Origin: Sungkyunkwania multivorans
GTDB lineage: Bacteria; Bacteroidota; Bacteroidia; Flavobacteriales; Flavobacteriaceae
Direction: 5' to 3'
Assembly: GCF_042675645.1 (NCBI RefSeq)
Contig: NZ_JBHTJH010000017.1
Coordinates: 186,001 to 250,000, forward strand
Length of the DNA stretch: 64,000 nucleotides
The notes beneath the pieces were generated by a model. The model did not search any database and had not been told where the DNA came from. It was given only the letters and a program-made list of their open reading frames with translations. A program made the position numbers and the translations under genes. Of this stretch, positions 51,071 to 60,200 are shown piece after piece; within the stretch, counting starts at the first letter, position 1, and each line of letters begins with the position of its first letter.

Positions 51071-52060
51071 ATGTTCCCGTTAAGAAGAAACCGAAGACTC
51101 CGCGCCAATGAGGCCATACGGTCGTTAGTGAGAGAATCCATAATTACCCCCAATGATTTTTTAGTGCCCCTTTTCATCATGGAAGGAAAAGGCATCAAAG
51201 AAGAGATCGCTTCCATGCCAAACTATTTTAGATATAGTATGGATCTCTTAGAAGTTGAGATAAAGCAACTTTGGGCAATGGGTCTAAAGTCGGTACTGCT
51301 ATTTGTTAAAGTGCCCGACAACTTAAAGGATAACAAAGGAGCCGAAGCTTACAATCCCGATGGTCTGATGCAGCGCGCCATTAAGACGGTAAAGAATGTC
51401 TGCCCAGACATGTTAGTGATGACCGATGTAGCCCTGGATCCCTACTCTATCTATGGGCATGACGGCATTATTGAGAACGGCCGCATCCTAAATGATGAGA
51501 CCGCATCGGTGTTGGCAGAAATGAGTATCTCGCATGCACAGGCTGGCGCAGATCTTGTGGCGCCAAGCGATATGATGGATGGACGCGTGCTAGCTATTCG
51601 TGAAGGTTTAGATGAGGAAGGCTTTATCAACACAGGCATTATGAGCTACAGTGCCAAATATGCTTCTGCTTTTTATGGCCCTTTTAGGGACGCCTTAGAT
51701 TCCGCACCGGTCGACCAACAAGATATTCCCAAAGACAAGAAAACCTATCAGATGGACCCGGCCAATCGTATCGAAGCTATAAGAGAGACACAGATGGACA
51801 TCGATGAAGGGGCCGATATCGTCATGGTAAAACCCGGTTTGTGCTATTTGGACATCGTTCGGGACCTAAAGAATGAAATTGCTGTCCCGATCGCAGTATA
51901 TCAAGTTTCAGGAGAATATGCCATGCTCAAGGCTGCTGCCGAAAAGGGCTGGTTGGACCATGACGCGGTTATGATGGAACAGGTAACGGCGATCAAACGA
52001 GCCGGTGCAGATATCATTGCGAGTTATTTTGCCAAAGATGTTGTGAAATTATTATCTTAA
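51071..52060 (+). CDS. hemB: Delta-aminolevulinic acid dehydratase (porphobilinogen synthase)
   Basis: A 329-residue enzyme that condenses two 5-aminolevulinate molecules to porphobilinogen. The Schiff-base lysines are in SYSAKYASAFYGPFRDA and DIVMVKPGLCYLDI. The metal loop reads DVALDPYSIYGHDGI. The zinc cysteines of the E. coli/human type are replaced by Ala, Asp and Tyr, as in the Mg2+-type enzymes of plants and Pseudomonas. An active-site zinc is therefore unlikely, while the allosteric Mg2+ is expected. It has its own promoter and is separated from the rest of the operon by the antisense helicase. Confidence 0.96.
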   Translation: MFPLRRNRRLRANEAIRSLVRESIITPNDFLVPLFIMEGKGIKEEIASMPNYFRYSMDLLEVEIKQLWAMGLKSVLLFVKVPDNLKDNKGAEAYNPDGLMQRAIKTVKNVCPDMLVMTDVALDPYSIYGHDGIIENGRILNDETASVLAEMSISHAQAGADLVAPSDMMDGRVLAIREGLDEEGFINTGIMSYSAKYASAFYGPFRDALDSAPVDQQDIPKDKKTYQMDPANRIEAIRETQMDIDEGADIVMVKPGLCYLDIVRDLKNEIAVPIAVYQVSGEYAMLKAAAEKGWLDHDAVMMEQVTAIKRAGADIIASYFAKDVVKLLS

Positions 52061-52107
52061 CTTGCCGTAAATGGATTCAACGGAGTTGATCACAAAATGG
52101 TCTTTTA

Positions 52108-52476
52108 ATGAATAAAGAACACTTCTACCGTACCGTCGGCGAGCTCTTGTATGTAGTTGCCATGGCCGATGATGCCATTCAGCCAGAAGAAAGCGAGGCA
52201 CTACAGAATATTTTAAACGACCATCCCTATGCTGAAGTGATTCAGTGGTCTTTTAACTATGAGGCCGAAAAAGAAAGCGACATCGACCTACTTTACCGTA
52301 AAGTCGTTGAAATCTTTAAAGATCATGGCCCTAGTGAGGATTATGATTTTGTGATCTCCGCATTGGAACGTGTTGCCGCCGCTAGTGATGGTATCAATGG
52401 GACAGAACAACGGGTGATACATCGATTTTCGACCGACTTGATCGAGCGCTTCAAAGAGGATCTCAGGGAAGATTGA
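52108..52476 (+). CDS. TerB family protein
   Basis: A 122-residue helical protein with the TerB-like motif AMADDAIQPEESEALQNIL and a second related stretch AAASDGINGTEQRVIHRF, i.e. D-x-x-I-x-x-x-E in both halves. These acidic clusters bind metal in tellurite-resistance TerB; the role here is unknown. It lies 47 bp after hemB and may be co-transcribed with it. Confidence 0.75.
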   Translation: MNKEHFYRTVGELLYVVAMADDAIQPEESEALQNILNDHPYAEVIQWSFNYEAEKESDIDLLYRKVVEIFKDHGPSEDYDFVISALERVAAASDGINGTEQRVIHRFSTDLIERFKEDLRED

Positions 52477-52570
52477 TTTCATAATTTTTGAAAGGAGTTT
52501 CTGCTGATTTTACTTCGCCTAAAAGTAGCCTTTTCGTAAATTTATAGGTAGATTCAAATACCATGAATTC

Positions 52571-52981
52571 ATGAGGTTATTCTTCTCTTTTTTTTCGTTT
52601 TTCTTTGTTCTCTCTATCTGTTCTCTACTCTATTTTCTCAACCTTCCTGCGGAAGATATTCTAACAACCAATCAAACCATAGATATCGCTTTGGCAACTC
52701 CAAAGAGCGCCGAGTATCTTTCTGGGAAAAAGCTCTTCAATATGAACTGTGCGGCCTGCCATCATCCAACCAAGGAATTGCTTGGGCCCGCACTCAATGG
52801 GGTCTCCGAAAAATATGAAAAGGACTGGTTGTACTCTTGGATAAAGAATAATACAGCGCTTGTTACTTCTGGTGATGCATTGGCAATAAAAATAAGTCAA
52901 TACAGTCCAACTACTATGAATGCATTTCCGCTGCTTTCTGATGCTGAAATAGATGATATTTTGGTTTATATTGAAGAATAG
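52571..52981 (+). CDS. Exported c-type cytochrome
   Basis: A 136-residue monohaem cytochrome c. It has an N-terminal membrane or signal segment (FFSFFFVLSICSLLYFLNL) and the haem-attachment motif C-A-A-C-H in KLFNMNCAACHHP, with the distal Met ligand probably in SPTTMNAFPLLSD. It acts as a periplasmic electron carrier. Position just downstream of the heme genes is consistent but not proof of a link. A degenerate half of the REP palindrome follows at 52990. Confidence 0.85.
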   Translation: MRLFFSFFSFFFVLSICSLLYFLNLPAEDILTTNQTIDIALATPKSAEYLSGKKLFNMNCAACHHPTKELLGPALNGVSEKYEKDWLYSWIKNNTALVTSGDALAIKISQYSPTTMNAFPLLSDAEIDDILVYIEE

Positions 52982-52989
52982 ACATTATA

Positions 52990-53012
52990 GGCTTTGAAAA
53001 CCTGTGAGGTCT
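52990..53012. repeat. Degenerate half of the RAYT-type REP palindrome
   Basis: GGCTTTGAAAACCTGTGAGGTCT resembles the right half of the palindrome at 46217-46249 (GGTTTTGAAAACCTTGTAGGTCT) with three differences. The left arm is lost. It lies in the 61-bp gap between the cytochrome and the CorC/CNNM gene. Confidence 0.5.
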
Positions 53013-53042
53013 TGTTATTTTAGCCGAAACTAATTACTACCC

Positions 53043-54137
53043 ATGGGCTTACTCATATTTTATGCCGTCATTTCCATATTCTTCTCGTTTCTATGTTCTA
53101 TACTCGAGGCGGTCTTGCTCAGTGTTACACCAACCTTTATCAATGTAAAGAAGCAGGAAGGAAAGAATTATGCGAAGGGGCTCGAGGCCTTGAAGAAGGA
53201 TGTCGATAAACCTTTGATCGCCATTCTTACCCTCAACACTATAGCCCATACGGTAGGGGCCATTCTCGTTGGTGTACAGGCAGAATCACTGCCCTATGAC
53301 TTTGAGGTCTTAGGCGTAAATATAGTAGGGGTCGTTTCAGCTATCATGACCTTCTTGATCTTAGTGGTCTCCGAAATCATCCCTAAGACCATTGGAGCAA
53401 CGTATTGGAAAGGACTTGCTCCCTTTACGACCGTTGCACTAAAGGCACTCATATTTCCCTTAAAGTGGACAGGTCTCCTTTGGTTACTACAACTAACTAC
53501 GAAGGTTATTGGAGGAAAAGGTCACCACGGAAGTGTATTGAGTCGTGAGGATTTCCATGCAATGACCGAAATCGCACATGAAGAAGGGGTCTTTCAGGAA
53601 TCTGAAAGTAAAGTGATAAAGAACCTTCTAAAGTTTGATGAAGTACAGGCAAAGGACATTATGACTCCTCGCACCGTAATGAAGTCGGCCTCCGAAAATA
53701 CGACCATCAAAGCTTTTTTTGAGGCCAATCCCAAGTTGCGTTTTTCTAGAATTCCTGTGTATCAGAGTACCCCCGATCATATTACTGGCTTTGTGTTAAA
53801 AGATGCCGTTCTCGAAGAAATGATCGCAAACCAAGGGGAAAAACCATTATCTACCATTCGTAGGGATATCTCCGTTACCCAACGCAATATGCCTATTCCG
53901 CAATTATTTGAGACGTTGATAGGGAAACGCGAGCATATCGCCTTGGTTGTAGACGAATATGGCTCGGTAAGTGGACTGGTGACCATGGAAGATGTGATCG
54001 AAACACTTTTAGGACTGGAGATCATGGATGAAATGGATAATGTTGCCGATCTACAGCAGCTAGCTCGCCGAAACTGGGAACAACGTGCGCAACGACTAGG
54101 TATCATCGATGAGGAGACAAAAAAACCCGAAGAATAG
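53043..54137 (+). CDS. CNNM/CorC family transporter-associated protein (DUF21 and CBS domains)
   Basis: A 364-residue membrane protein. A DUF21 (CNNM) membrane domain of three or four helices occupies residues 1-175 (SILEAVLLSVTPTFINVKK, VVSEIIPKTIGATYW), followed by two CBS domains (about 195-345; DIMTPRTVMKSASENT and IALVVDEYGSVSGLVTMEDV). Such proteins are linked to Mg2+/Co2+ efflux; the typical C-terminal CorC_HlyC domain is absent. The 3' end overlaps a hairpin that serves as terminator for the opposite strand. Confidence 0.88.
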   Translation: MGLLIFYAVISIFFSFLCSILEAVLLSVTPTFINVKKQEGKNYAKGLEALKKDVDKPLIAILTLNTIAHTVGAILVGVQAESLPYDFEVLGVNIVGVVSAIMTFLILVVSEIIPKTIGATYWKGLAPFTTVALKALIFPLKWTGLLWLLQLTTKVIGGKGHHGSVLSREDFHAMTEIAHEEGVFQESESKVIKNLLKFDEVQAKDIMTPRTVMKSASENTTIKAFFEANPKLRFSRIPVYQSTPDHITGFVLKDAVLEEMIANQGEKPLSTIRRDISVTQRNMPIPQLFETLIGKREHIALVVDEYGSVSGLVTMEDVIETLLGLEIMDEMDNVADLQQLARRNWEQRAQRLGIIDEETKKPEE

Positions 54138-54146
54138 GTCTTCGGG
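54119..54146 (-). terminator. Intrinsic terminator on the minus strand, inside the end of the CorC/CNNM gene
   Basis: CCCGAAG at 54126-54132 pairs with CTTCGGG at 54140-54146 around a 7-base loop. On the minus strand it is followed by seven T (54119-54125). It lies 51 bp after the stop of the gene at 54198-54701 and overlaps the last codons and stop codon of the plus-strand gene. Confidence 0.75.
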
Positions 54147-54197
54147 CTAAAATCACACATGAAATACAAACTAATCCGGTAATTTCTTACCCATCAG

Positions 54198-54701
54198 TTA
54201 AGGTTTGTGCTTGGTCAACACAAATTTCGTTAGAAAATATTCATCCAATAAGGATAAAACCTTCATCGTTCTTTTATTTTGCTTTAAAGCTCCCTTCTTA
54301 GCGATGAGACTTTCGAGGTTCTCCGTAAGAACTCCCTTCTCGTCCTCTATCAAATGAACTTCATCTATAGTAACTTTATAAACACCTTCCCTTTTCTGAA
54401 TATTGCCCCAATAGATTCCACCAAATCCTAAGTAGCTAGGATATTCTATCTTAGAATAGCCCAAAGGGGACAGATCCTTGGTATTGTCAAACTCCTTTTT
54501 AAAGAATAATACCCCATTTTTCACATAGGCCTCTTTTGTATCTGGCTGAGTTAATAAGACGGAAGCCATTCTATGCAGATCAATTCCTTCCTGATAGACT
54601 TTTTGCCAAACAAGTTGATCATCTTTTATTTTAAAAGAAGTTGTATTGTCACTATTAAGATACAAAAAAATAAAAGGAAGCGCTAAAAGTAGATTTTTCA
54701 T
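54198..54701 (-). CDS. Hypothetical exported protein
   Basis: A 167-residue protein with an N-terminal signal-like segment (MKNLLLALPFIFLYLNS). The mature part contains FGGIYWGNIQKREGVYKVTI and a basic C-terminus, without motifs I recognise. A Bacteroidota-only family is likely. It is a single gene on the minus strand, with a terminator 51 bp downstream inside the neighbouring gene. Confidence 0.6.
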   Translation of the reverse strand: MKNLLLALPFIFLYLNSDNTTSFKIKDDQLVWQKVYQEGIDLHRMASVLLTQPDTKEAYVKNGVLFFKKEFDNTKDLSPLGYSKIEYPSYLGFGGIYWGNIQKREGVYKVTIDEVHLIEDEKGVLTENLESLIAKKGALKQNKRTMKVLSLLDEYFLTKFVLTKHKP

Positions 54702-54848
54702 TAAACAGGGAGCTATTTTGATAGATTCTTAAAAAAGTAGTTCTTCAAATATAAAAAAACCATTAAACTATGCAAGCATAACGAACCATAAATCAAATTA
54801 TTATTTCAAAGAACTAATCCATAATTTAGAGGCTATATTTTCTTTGCC

Positions 54849-55322
54849 ATGCAAGAAGCAATTATTAAGACGCCTGTAGGTACTGCAAAAATTATTGGTG
54901 ATGCCAATGGTGTTCAGCGTATCGGAATTTTAGATGATGTAGCCGATGTTTCAGAAATTATCCCTGAAGCCTTGGAGGATTGTGCTTATCAACTAGCGGA
55001 GTATTTCGAAGGTAAAAGAAAGACCTTTAGCCTGAAACTAAACCCACAGGGAACCGATTTTCAAAAACGTGTATGGCAGGCATTGCTTAAAATTCCTTAT
55101 GGAAAGACCACTTCCTATCTAAAGTTGTCACAAGAACTTGGAGATGAGAAAGCCATCCGGGCCGTAGCTGCTGCAAACGGCAAAAATCCTTTATGGATCG
55201 TGGTTCCATGTCATAGGGTCATTGCCAGCGATGGTTCCTTAACCGGCTATGCTGGAGGCCTATGGAGAAAGAAATGGTTGTTGGAACACGAAACTCCGCC
55301 AGCTCAGCAGTCTCTTTTTTAA
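54849..55322 (+). CDS. ogt: Methylated-DNA-[protein]-cysteine S-methyltransferase
   Basis: A 157-residue suicide repair protein that removes O6-alkyl groups from guanine onto its own cysteine. The acceptor Cys is in VVPCHRVIASDGSLTGYAGG, the PCHR motif. The helix-turn-helix part (WQALLKIPYGKTTSYLKL) includes the family's conserved Y and R residues (AIRAVAAANGKNP). Length fits Ogt. It is followed 39 bp later by a serine hydrolase gene. Confidence 0.95.
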   Translation: MQEAIIKTPVGTAKIIGDANGVQRIGILDDVADVSEIIPEALEDCAYQLAEYFEGKRKTFSLKLNPQGTDFQKRVWQALLKIPYGKTTSYLKLSQELGDEKAIRAVAAANGKNPLWIVVPCHRVIASDGSLTGYAGGLWRKKWLLEHETPPAQQSLF

Positions 55323-55361
55323 TTGAAGATTGCGTATATTTAGTCCTTATAATTTTTACTG

Positions 55362-56522
55362 ATGAAGTTTCTGAAACGCTTTTTTCAAGGCCTTCTATTA
55401 TTGGTGCTATTCGCCGTCGCCTTACTTTATATTTTTGATTATGATTATATTCTGAAAGGAGTTCGCGTTTCCTATTTCACTGGGCACAACAGTGCTTTCA
55501 TCAGCGACTACACCTATTTTGAAAATAATACCATAAGTACTAGCGACCAAGGGCAGCCATGGGATCTGCACAAGGATTATAATTCGGTGGAAGCTACGCC
55601 CAGGCTAGAAAATGCCAACGAGCGATTCGGTACTGTGGCCTTTCTCATCATTAAAAATGATAGCATTTGGTTCGAGAAATACTATGAAGACTACGGAACC
55701 ACCTCCAAGAGCAATTCTTTTTCTATGGCCAAAAGTATCACCTCGGCCTTATTAGGTAAAGCGATCATGGATGGATATATCAAAAGCTTGGACCAACCGG
55801 TATCCGATTTTTTCCCAAAGTTTTCAGAAGGTTTGGCCGCCAAGCTTACCGTCGGTGACCTCTCTTCGATGGCCAGTGGTCTCAATTGGGATGAACACTA
55901 CAAAAATCCATTTTCGATCACCGCCAGAGGATACTATGATGATGACCTTGCAGAAACTATCCTTGGCCTTGAGGTAACTACAGAACCTGGCACCTCCTTT
56001 TCCTATATGAGCGGCAATACACAACTTCTTGGCATGGTGATCAGGAAAGCCACAGGTAGATCACTTTCGCAATACCTCTCTGAGAGTTTTTGGCAACCTC
56101 TAGGGGTAGAGCACGATGCTTTATGGCAATTGGATGATGATGAACATCAATTGGAAAAGGCTTTCTGTTGTATCGCTTCAAATGCAAGAGACTTCTCTCG
56201 CTTTGGAAAACTATACAAGAACCAAGGAAAATGGAAGGGAGAGCAATTGCTAGACGCCGAGTTTGTTGACAGATCGACCAAATCTCGCTTCGGTGATAAT
56301 GGTGTATACGGATACGGATTTTGGTTGGACACCTATAAAGGTAAAGACATTTTTTACATGCGAGGTATCTTGGGCCAATATGTAATTGTGATTCCCGAAG
56401 ACGACTTGATCATTACCCGTCTAGGGCATCACAGAGGACAACCTGTTCCAGGAAAAGTACATTGGAGTGATTTCTATATTTATATCGATGAGGCCTATAA
56501 AATGATTGAAAATGCTACATAA
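55362..56522 (+). CDS. Membrane-anchored serine hydrolase (class C beta-lactamase family)
   Basis: A 386-residue protein with an N-terminal membrane anchor (GLLLLVLFAVALLYIFDY). The beta-lactamase/transpeptidase fold shows the S-x-x-K nucleophile in FSMAKSITSALLGKA and Y-M-S-G-N in the Y-x-N position, with GHHRGQP late in the chain. These proteins hydrolyse peptides or esters in the periplasm; few are true beta-lactamases. The end overlaps the exonuclease gene by 17 bases. Confidence 0.87.
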   Translation: MKFLKRFFQGLLLLVLFAVALLYIFDYDYILKGVRVSYFTGHNSAFISDYTYFENNTISTSDQGQPWDLHKDYNSVEATPRLENANERFGTVAFLIIKNDSIWFEKYYEDYGTTSKSNSFSMAKSITSALLGKAIMDGYIKSLDQPVSDFFPKFSEGLAAKLTVGDLSSMASGLNWDEHYKNPFSITARGYYDDDLAETILGLEVTTEPGTSFSYMSGNTQLLGMVIRKATGRSLSQYLSESFWQPLGVEHDALWQLDDDEHQLEKAFCCIASNARDFSRFGKLYKNQGKWKGEQLLDAEFVDRSTKSRFGDNGVYGYGFWLDTYKGKDIFYMRGILGQYVIVIPEDDLIITRLGHHRGQPVPGKVHWSDFYIYIDEAYKMIENAT

Positions 56523-57225
56523 ACTGAGTATAGAGCATGTTGTTTTTCTCGATATCGAAACCGTGCCGCAATACGAACACTATTCGGATCTAGATGAAAC
56601 TAAGAAAGAGCTTTGGGAGTCCAAAACTCAATATCAACGCAAGGATGAGTTCACTGCGGAGGACTTTTATGAGCGCGCAGGTATTTGGGCCGAATTCGGT
56701 AAGATCATTTGTATTTCTGTCGGCTATTTTCATTTCAAAGGTGGTACAAGAAGCTTTAGGGTCACTTCTTTTCATGGGGACGAAAGACAATTGTTGTTGG
56801 ATTTTAACGCCTTGTTAGAAACACACTTCAATAGCTCGTATCATCTGCTTTGTGCTCATAATGGTAAAGAATTTGACTTTCCATATATCGCCCGACGGAT
56901 GATCATCCATGGCATAAAACTTCCCTCAAAACTCAATCTCTTTGGAAAGAAACCATGGGAAGTTCCACATTTAGACACCATGGAACTTTGGAAGTTTGGT
57001 GATTATAAACACTATACATCATTGAAGCTAATGACCAACATCTTGGGTATCCCATCGCCTAAGGAAGATATTGATGGAAGCCAGGTTAGGGATGTCTTTT
57101 ATGTAGAAAAGGACATAGATCGCATCATCAAATATTGCGAACGCGATACTGTGGCCGTTGCTCAGATATTGTTGCGTTTGAGAAACGAAGCGCTTTTAGA
57201 TGATTCCGAAATTCTTTCGGTATAA
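56506..57225 (+). CDS. Predicted 3'-5' exonuclease (DnaQ-like)
   Basis: A 239-residue RNase H-fold exonuclease. The DEDD acidic residues are seen: D-x-E in VVFLDIETVPQYEHY, Asp in AHNGKEFDFPYIARR, and Asp in KYCERDTVAVAQILL. The family is the PolB-like 3'-5' exonuclease group found alone in Bacteroidota, which degrades single-stranded DNA or RNA. It overlaps the serine hydrolase gene by 17 bases and may begin at 56506 (MKMLHKL) or at the second Met. Confidence 0.87.
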   Translation: MKMLHKLSIEHVVFLDIETVPQYEHYSDLDETKKELWESKTQYQRKDEFTAEDFYERAGIWAEFGKIICISVGYFHFKGGTRSFRVTSFHGDERQLLLDFNALLETHFNSSYHLLCAHNGKEFDFPYIARRMIIHGIKLPSKLNLFGKKPWEVPHLDTMELWKFGDYKHYTSLKLMTNILGIPSPKEDIDGSQVRDVFYVEKDIDRIIKYCERDTVAVAQILLRLRNEALLDDSEILSV

Positions 57226-57230
57226 AAAAA

Positions 57231-57266
57231 CCGAGAACTAAAAATCAGTTCTCGGCCTCTCTTTTT
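57231..57266. terminator. Bidirectional intrinsic terminator
   Basis: CCGAGAACT at 57231-57239 pairs with AGTTCTCGG at 57247-57255 around a 7-base loop. The minus strand has seven T directly after the stem; the plus strand has CCTCTCTTTTT. It serves both the exonuclease gene and the convergent S8 peptidase gene. Confidence 0.85.
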
Positions 57267-57281
57267 AACTTTTACCATTAA

Positions 57282-60200
57282 TTAGTTCTGCTCGCCTTTT
57301 CCAATATTAGGGCGTAATGCGTTGTTAACATCGGTTAGCTGAATTTGACCATTCATATCTTGATCTGCAGCATCGTAGCCTGCCGTTCCCAATTTAGGCC
57401 TTAAACCTGAAACATCGGTATTTTGCACCTGCCCATTCCCATCGTTATCTCCAGAGATCATCGCGTACTTACTATTCGCCAGCAAGTTTACAGCATTTGT
57501 GCCACCGATGGTCATTGCACTGCTTGTAGTGAAATCTACGATGGTCGCGACCGATGACAAAGCGTAGGTCGAAGAAGAAATGATTCCCAAGTGATTTCGA
57601 TGGTTGATTGCAATATAATAATTTCCAGTTGCGGCATTGATACTTACAGGAGACACCCCATCCGTGTCCACGATGGTACCATCTCGCTTCAGTAAAGCAG
57701 ATCGACCAGCGATCATTACGCTATGATCTGCGGCAGACCTCAATTCGAGCCATATCCAATCTACAATGGCATCACTACCAGTGACGCTAAATACCGAAGT
57801 ATTACAGGTAGCGCTGTCAGTATATGGCGTAGTTGTTGGGATCACTCCTGCCACACGAAGATCCTCCCTCATTAGCTGCTCTTCGCCTCCGACAGGGTTG
57901 ATCGCTGATCCTTCCAAGAAAACGATCGGACTTACGGCAACAGCACTTTGTATCGTTACAGAAACGGACTGGTTTCCTAACCAACCGTTCGCGGCATTTT
58001 TTACCTCGACTTTGAACGAATCTGATGTATTCGAAGTCTCTGTGTTGTCGAAGGTGACAAAACCATTGTCAATATCATCTTGCGTAAAGGTATCTCCCAC
58101 CCCAAGCGTGGTGGTGTTTAATCGAATGGTTCCCAAAGCTGGCAACTGAATGATCTTATACTCTTGTTGCGCAGCAGTTTCAGAAGTCGTGCTCGCCATG
58201 AGATCAGAAGCCGAAATGGCGTAGGAAGAATTTCCAGGCACTGTTAACCCATTATTGACCAAGCTTGGGACGTTGGTAATTGCAGTGATGCCACAAATGG
58301 TCAACGTCCAACCATTGATGGTTCCATTATCGCCATTAAATTGGTCCCTTGTCGTGAAACTCCATTCTCCAGCCGAGGCCGTTCCTCCATAAACAGAAAA
58401 TGGAGTATTCGGCGCTACGTTTCCAGTAATGGTAGGAGGCCCCGTGACGCAGTTAAGAGCGGTACCAGCATCTGTGAATGTCGCATTGATGTCGTCGTTC
58501 TGCCCACAAGAACCCTGAGGCACCAAAGTGTTGAATGTCGCTGGAGATTCAAGATAGAGGGTAAGATCCTCAACCCAAGTGTGCGTGACATCCACTTGAA
58601 CAGTAATGTCGGTAATATTCAAGTTATCCGGAACATTGATCACTGATCGACTCCAACCATTTCCGTAGGCCGCCGCACCACTATTGTCTTCTGTATTGTT
58701 AATAGCCACCGAGGTCGTAGATGTATAGGTGTTAGAACAATCCTGCGTTCCAAGTTGAAAACTAAATATTTCTGAAAAGGTCCCTTCTGCACAAGTGTTT
58801 TTTGGCTTCACCCTCCAGTAGTAGATGGTTTCGGTCATCAAACCTGAAACATTGAAGTTTGTGTCTCTTTCATTTCCTGAAGCCACCAAGCTGCTAAATG
58901 TAGGTGTCGTTGAAACCTCAACATCATAACTCTCTGCATTCACATCCGTATTCCAGGTCAAGGTCATGCTCGTGTTTCCGTTTGTATCGCCGTTCACAGG
59001 AGCTGTCAACGCCAAAGGGCCAAAACTTGAGTGCAATACTTTAAGGTTCAACTTTCTTATTTCGGTCTCTGTACCATTGTCTGCTATGACGTCGATCACA
59101 TATTCGCCATTCGCAACATTTGTTAAGTTCCCTATCGAAAGATTGAACGAACCAGAAGCACTCAAAGAATTTACATCGAAGTTTGCAGTCGCGTTCGTTG
59201 GCAAATTTGTGACAGAGAAATTGGTCGTGCCTCCTCCAACTTGCGTATAATCAAACGCAAAATTGGCGTCTCCATTACCAGAGCAAGCAGTCTTTGTAAG
59301 TTCTGTCGAAGTTATTCTGAAACTTGAGGTCAATCCGGTGGCTACCAACGAGAAATTCTGTGGCCCACCTGCCAAAGTCCCTTTATGAGTAACGGTGATC
59401 GTATAGGTTCCAGCGGCTGGTGCATCGATCTCGATTCGTTCTACGTTGTCCACAACATTGTCGCTATTCCTCGTGGCGTTTGCCGATACATCAGACAATG
59501 ATAATTTCCAGGGGTAATAGGTATTGTTGCTTGTATCCGTTATTCTGATATCAAGATCATTGACAAGGGCCGCCCATGTTGGATTCACCTCTTGGGCCGT
59601 ATCATTGGTTTGCGTTCCTGGAAGGTCTGTCCAAACGATGGTTGCCATCAAAGGCCCAGAGCCATCTGACTCAACTTGCATGGTAAACGTTTCTCCTTGA
59701 CTTAAACTTTCTTCCGAGATCCAACTACCAAATCCGTTATCCGAGATCGCTTCAGCCGCTGCCTTTCCATTCAACAATCCCCAGCCAAATACGGCGTCCG
59801 GACCAGGATTTCCTGCGTCATCTGCGGTATGCGTCGCCAAGGCTTTAAGCGTGGCCGATTTCATGAAACCACCATTTATATCATTATAATGTTGTTGAAG
59901 CAGTAAAAGCGTCCCTGTAACATTGGGTGCGGCCATCGAGGTACCGCTTATAGAATTGTATGCAGTATCACTGCTATCGTATGAAGAGTATAGTCCCGTT
60001 CCGTTTCCGGTGATGTCTGGTTTAATTCTACCATCATCCGCAGGTCCTTCACTACTTCCCGAATTGATCGCCACCGAAATGAGATCCCCGTTGCCATTCA
60101 CATTGGCATCTTGAGCATTGGCCACCACCAATACGTTCTTGGACACCTTGTTTCCGATCAGCTTGTCATAACCAGCTCCTGTCGGATTGGCATTGGTACT

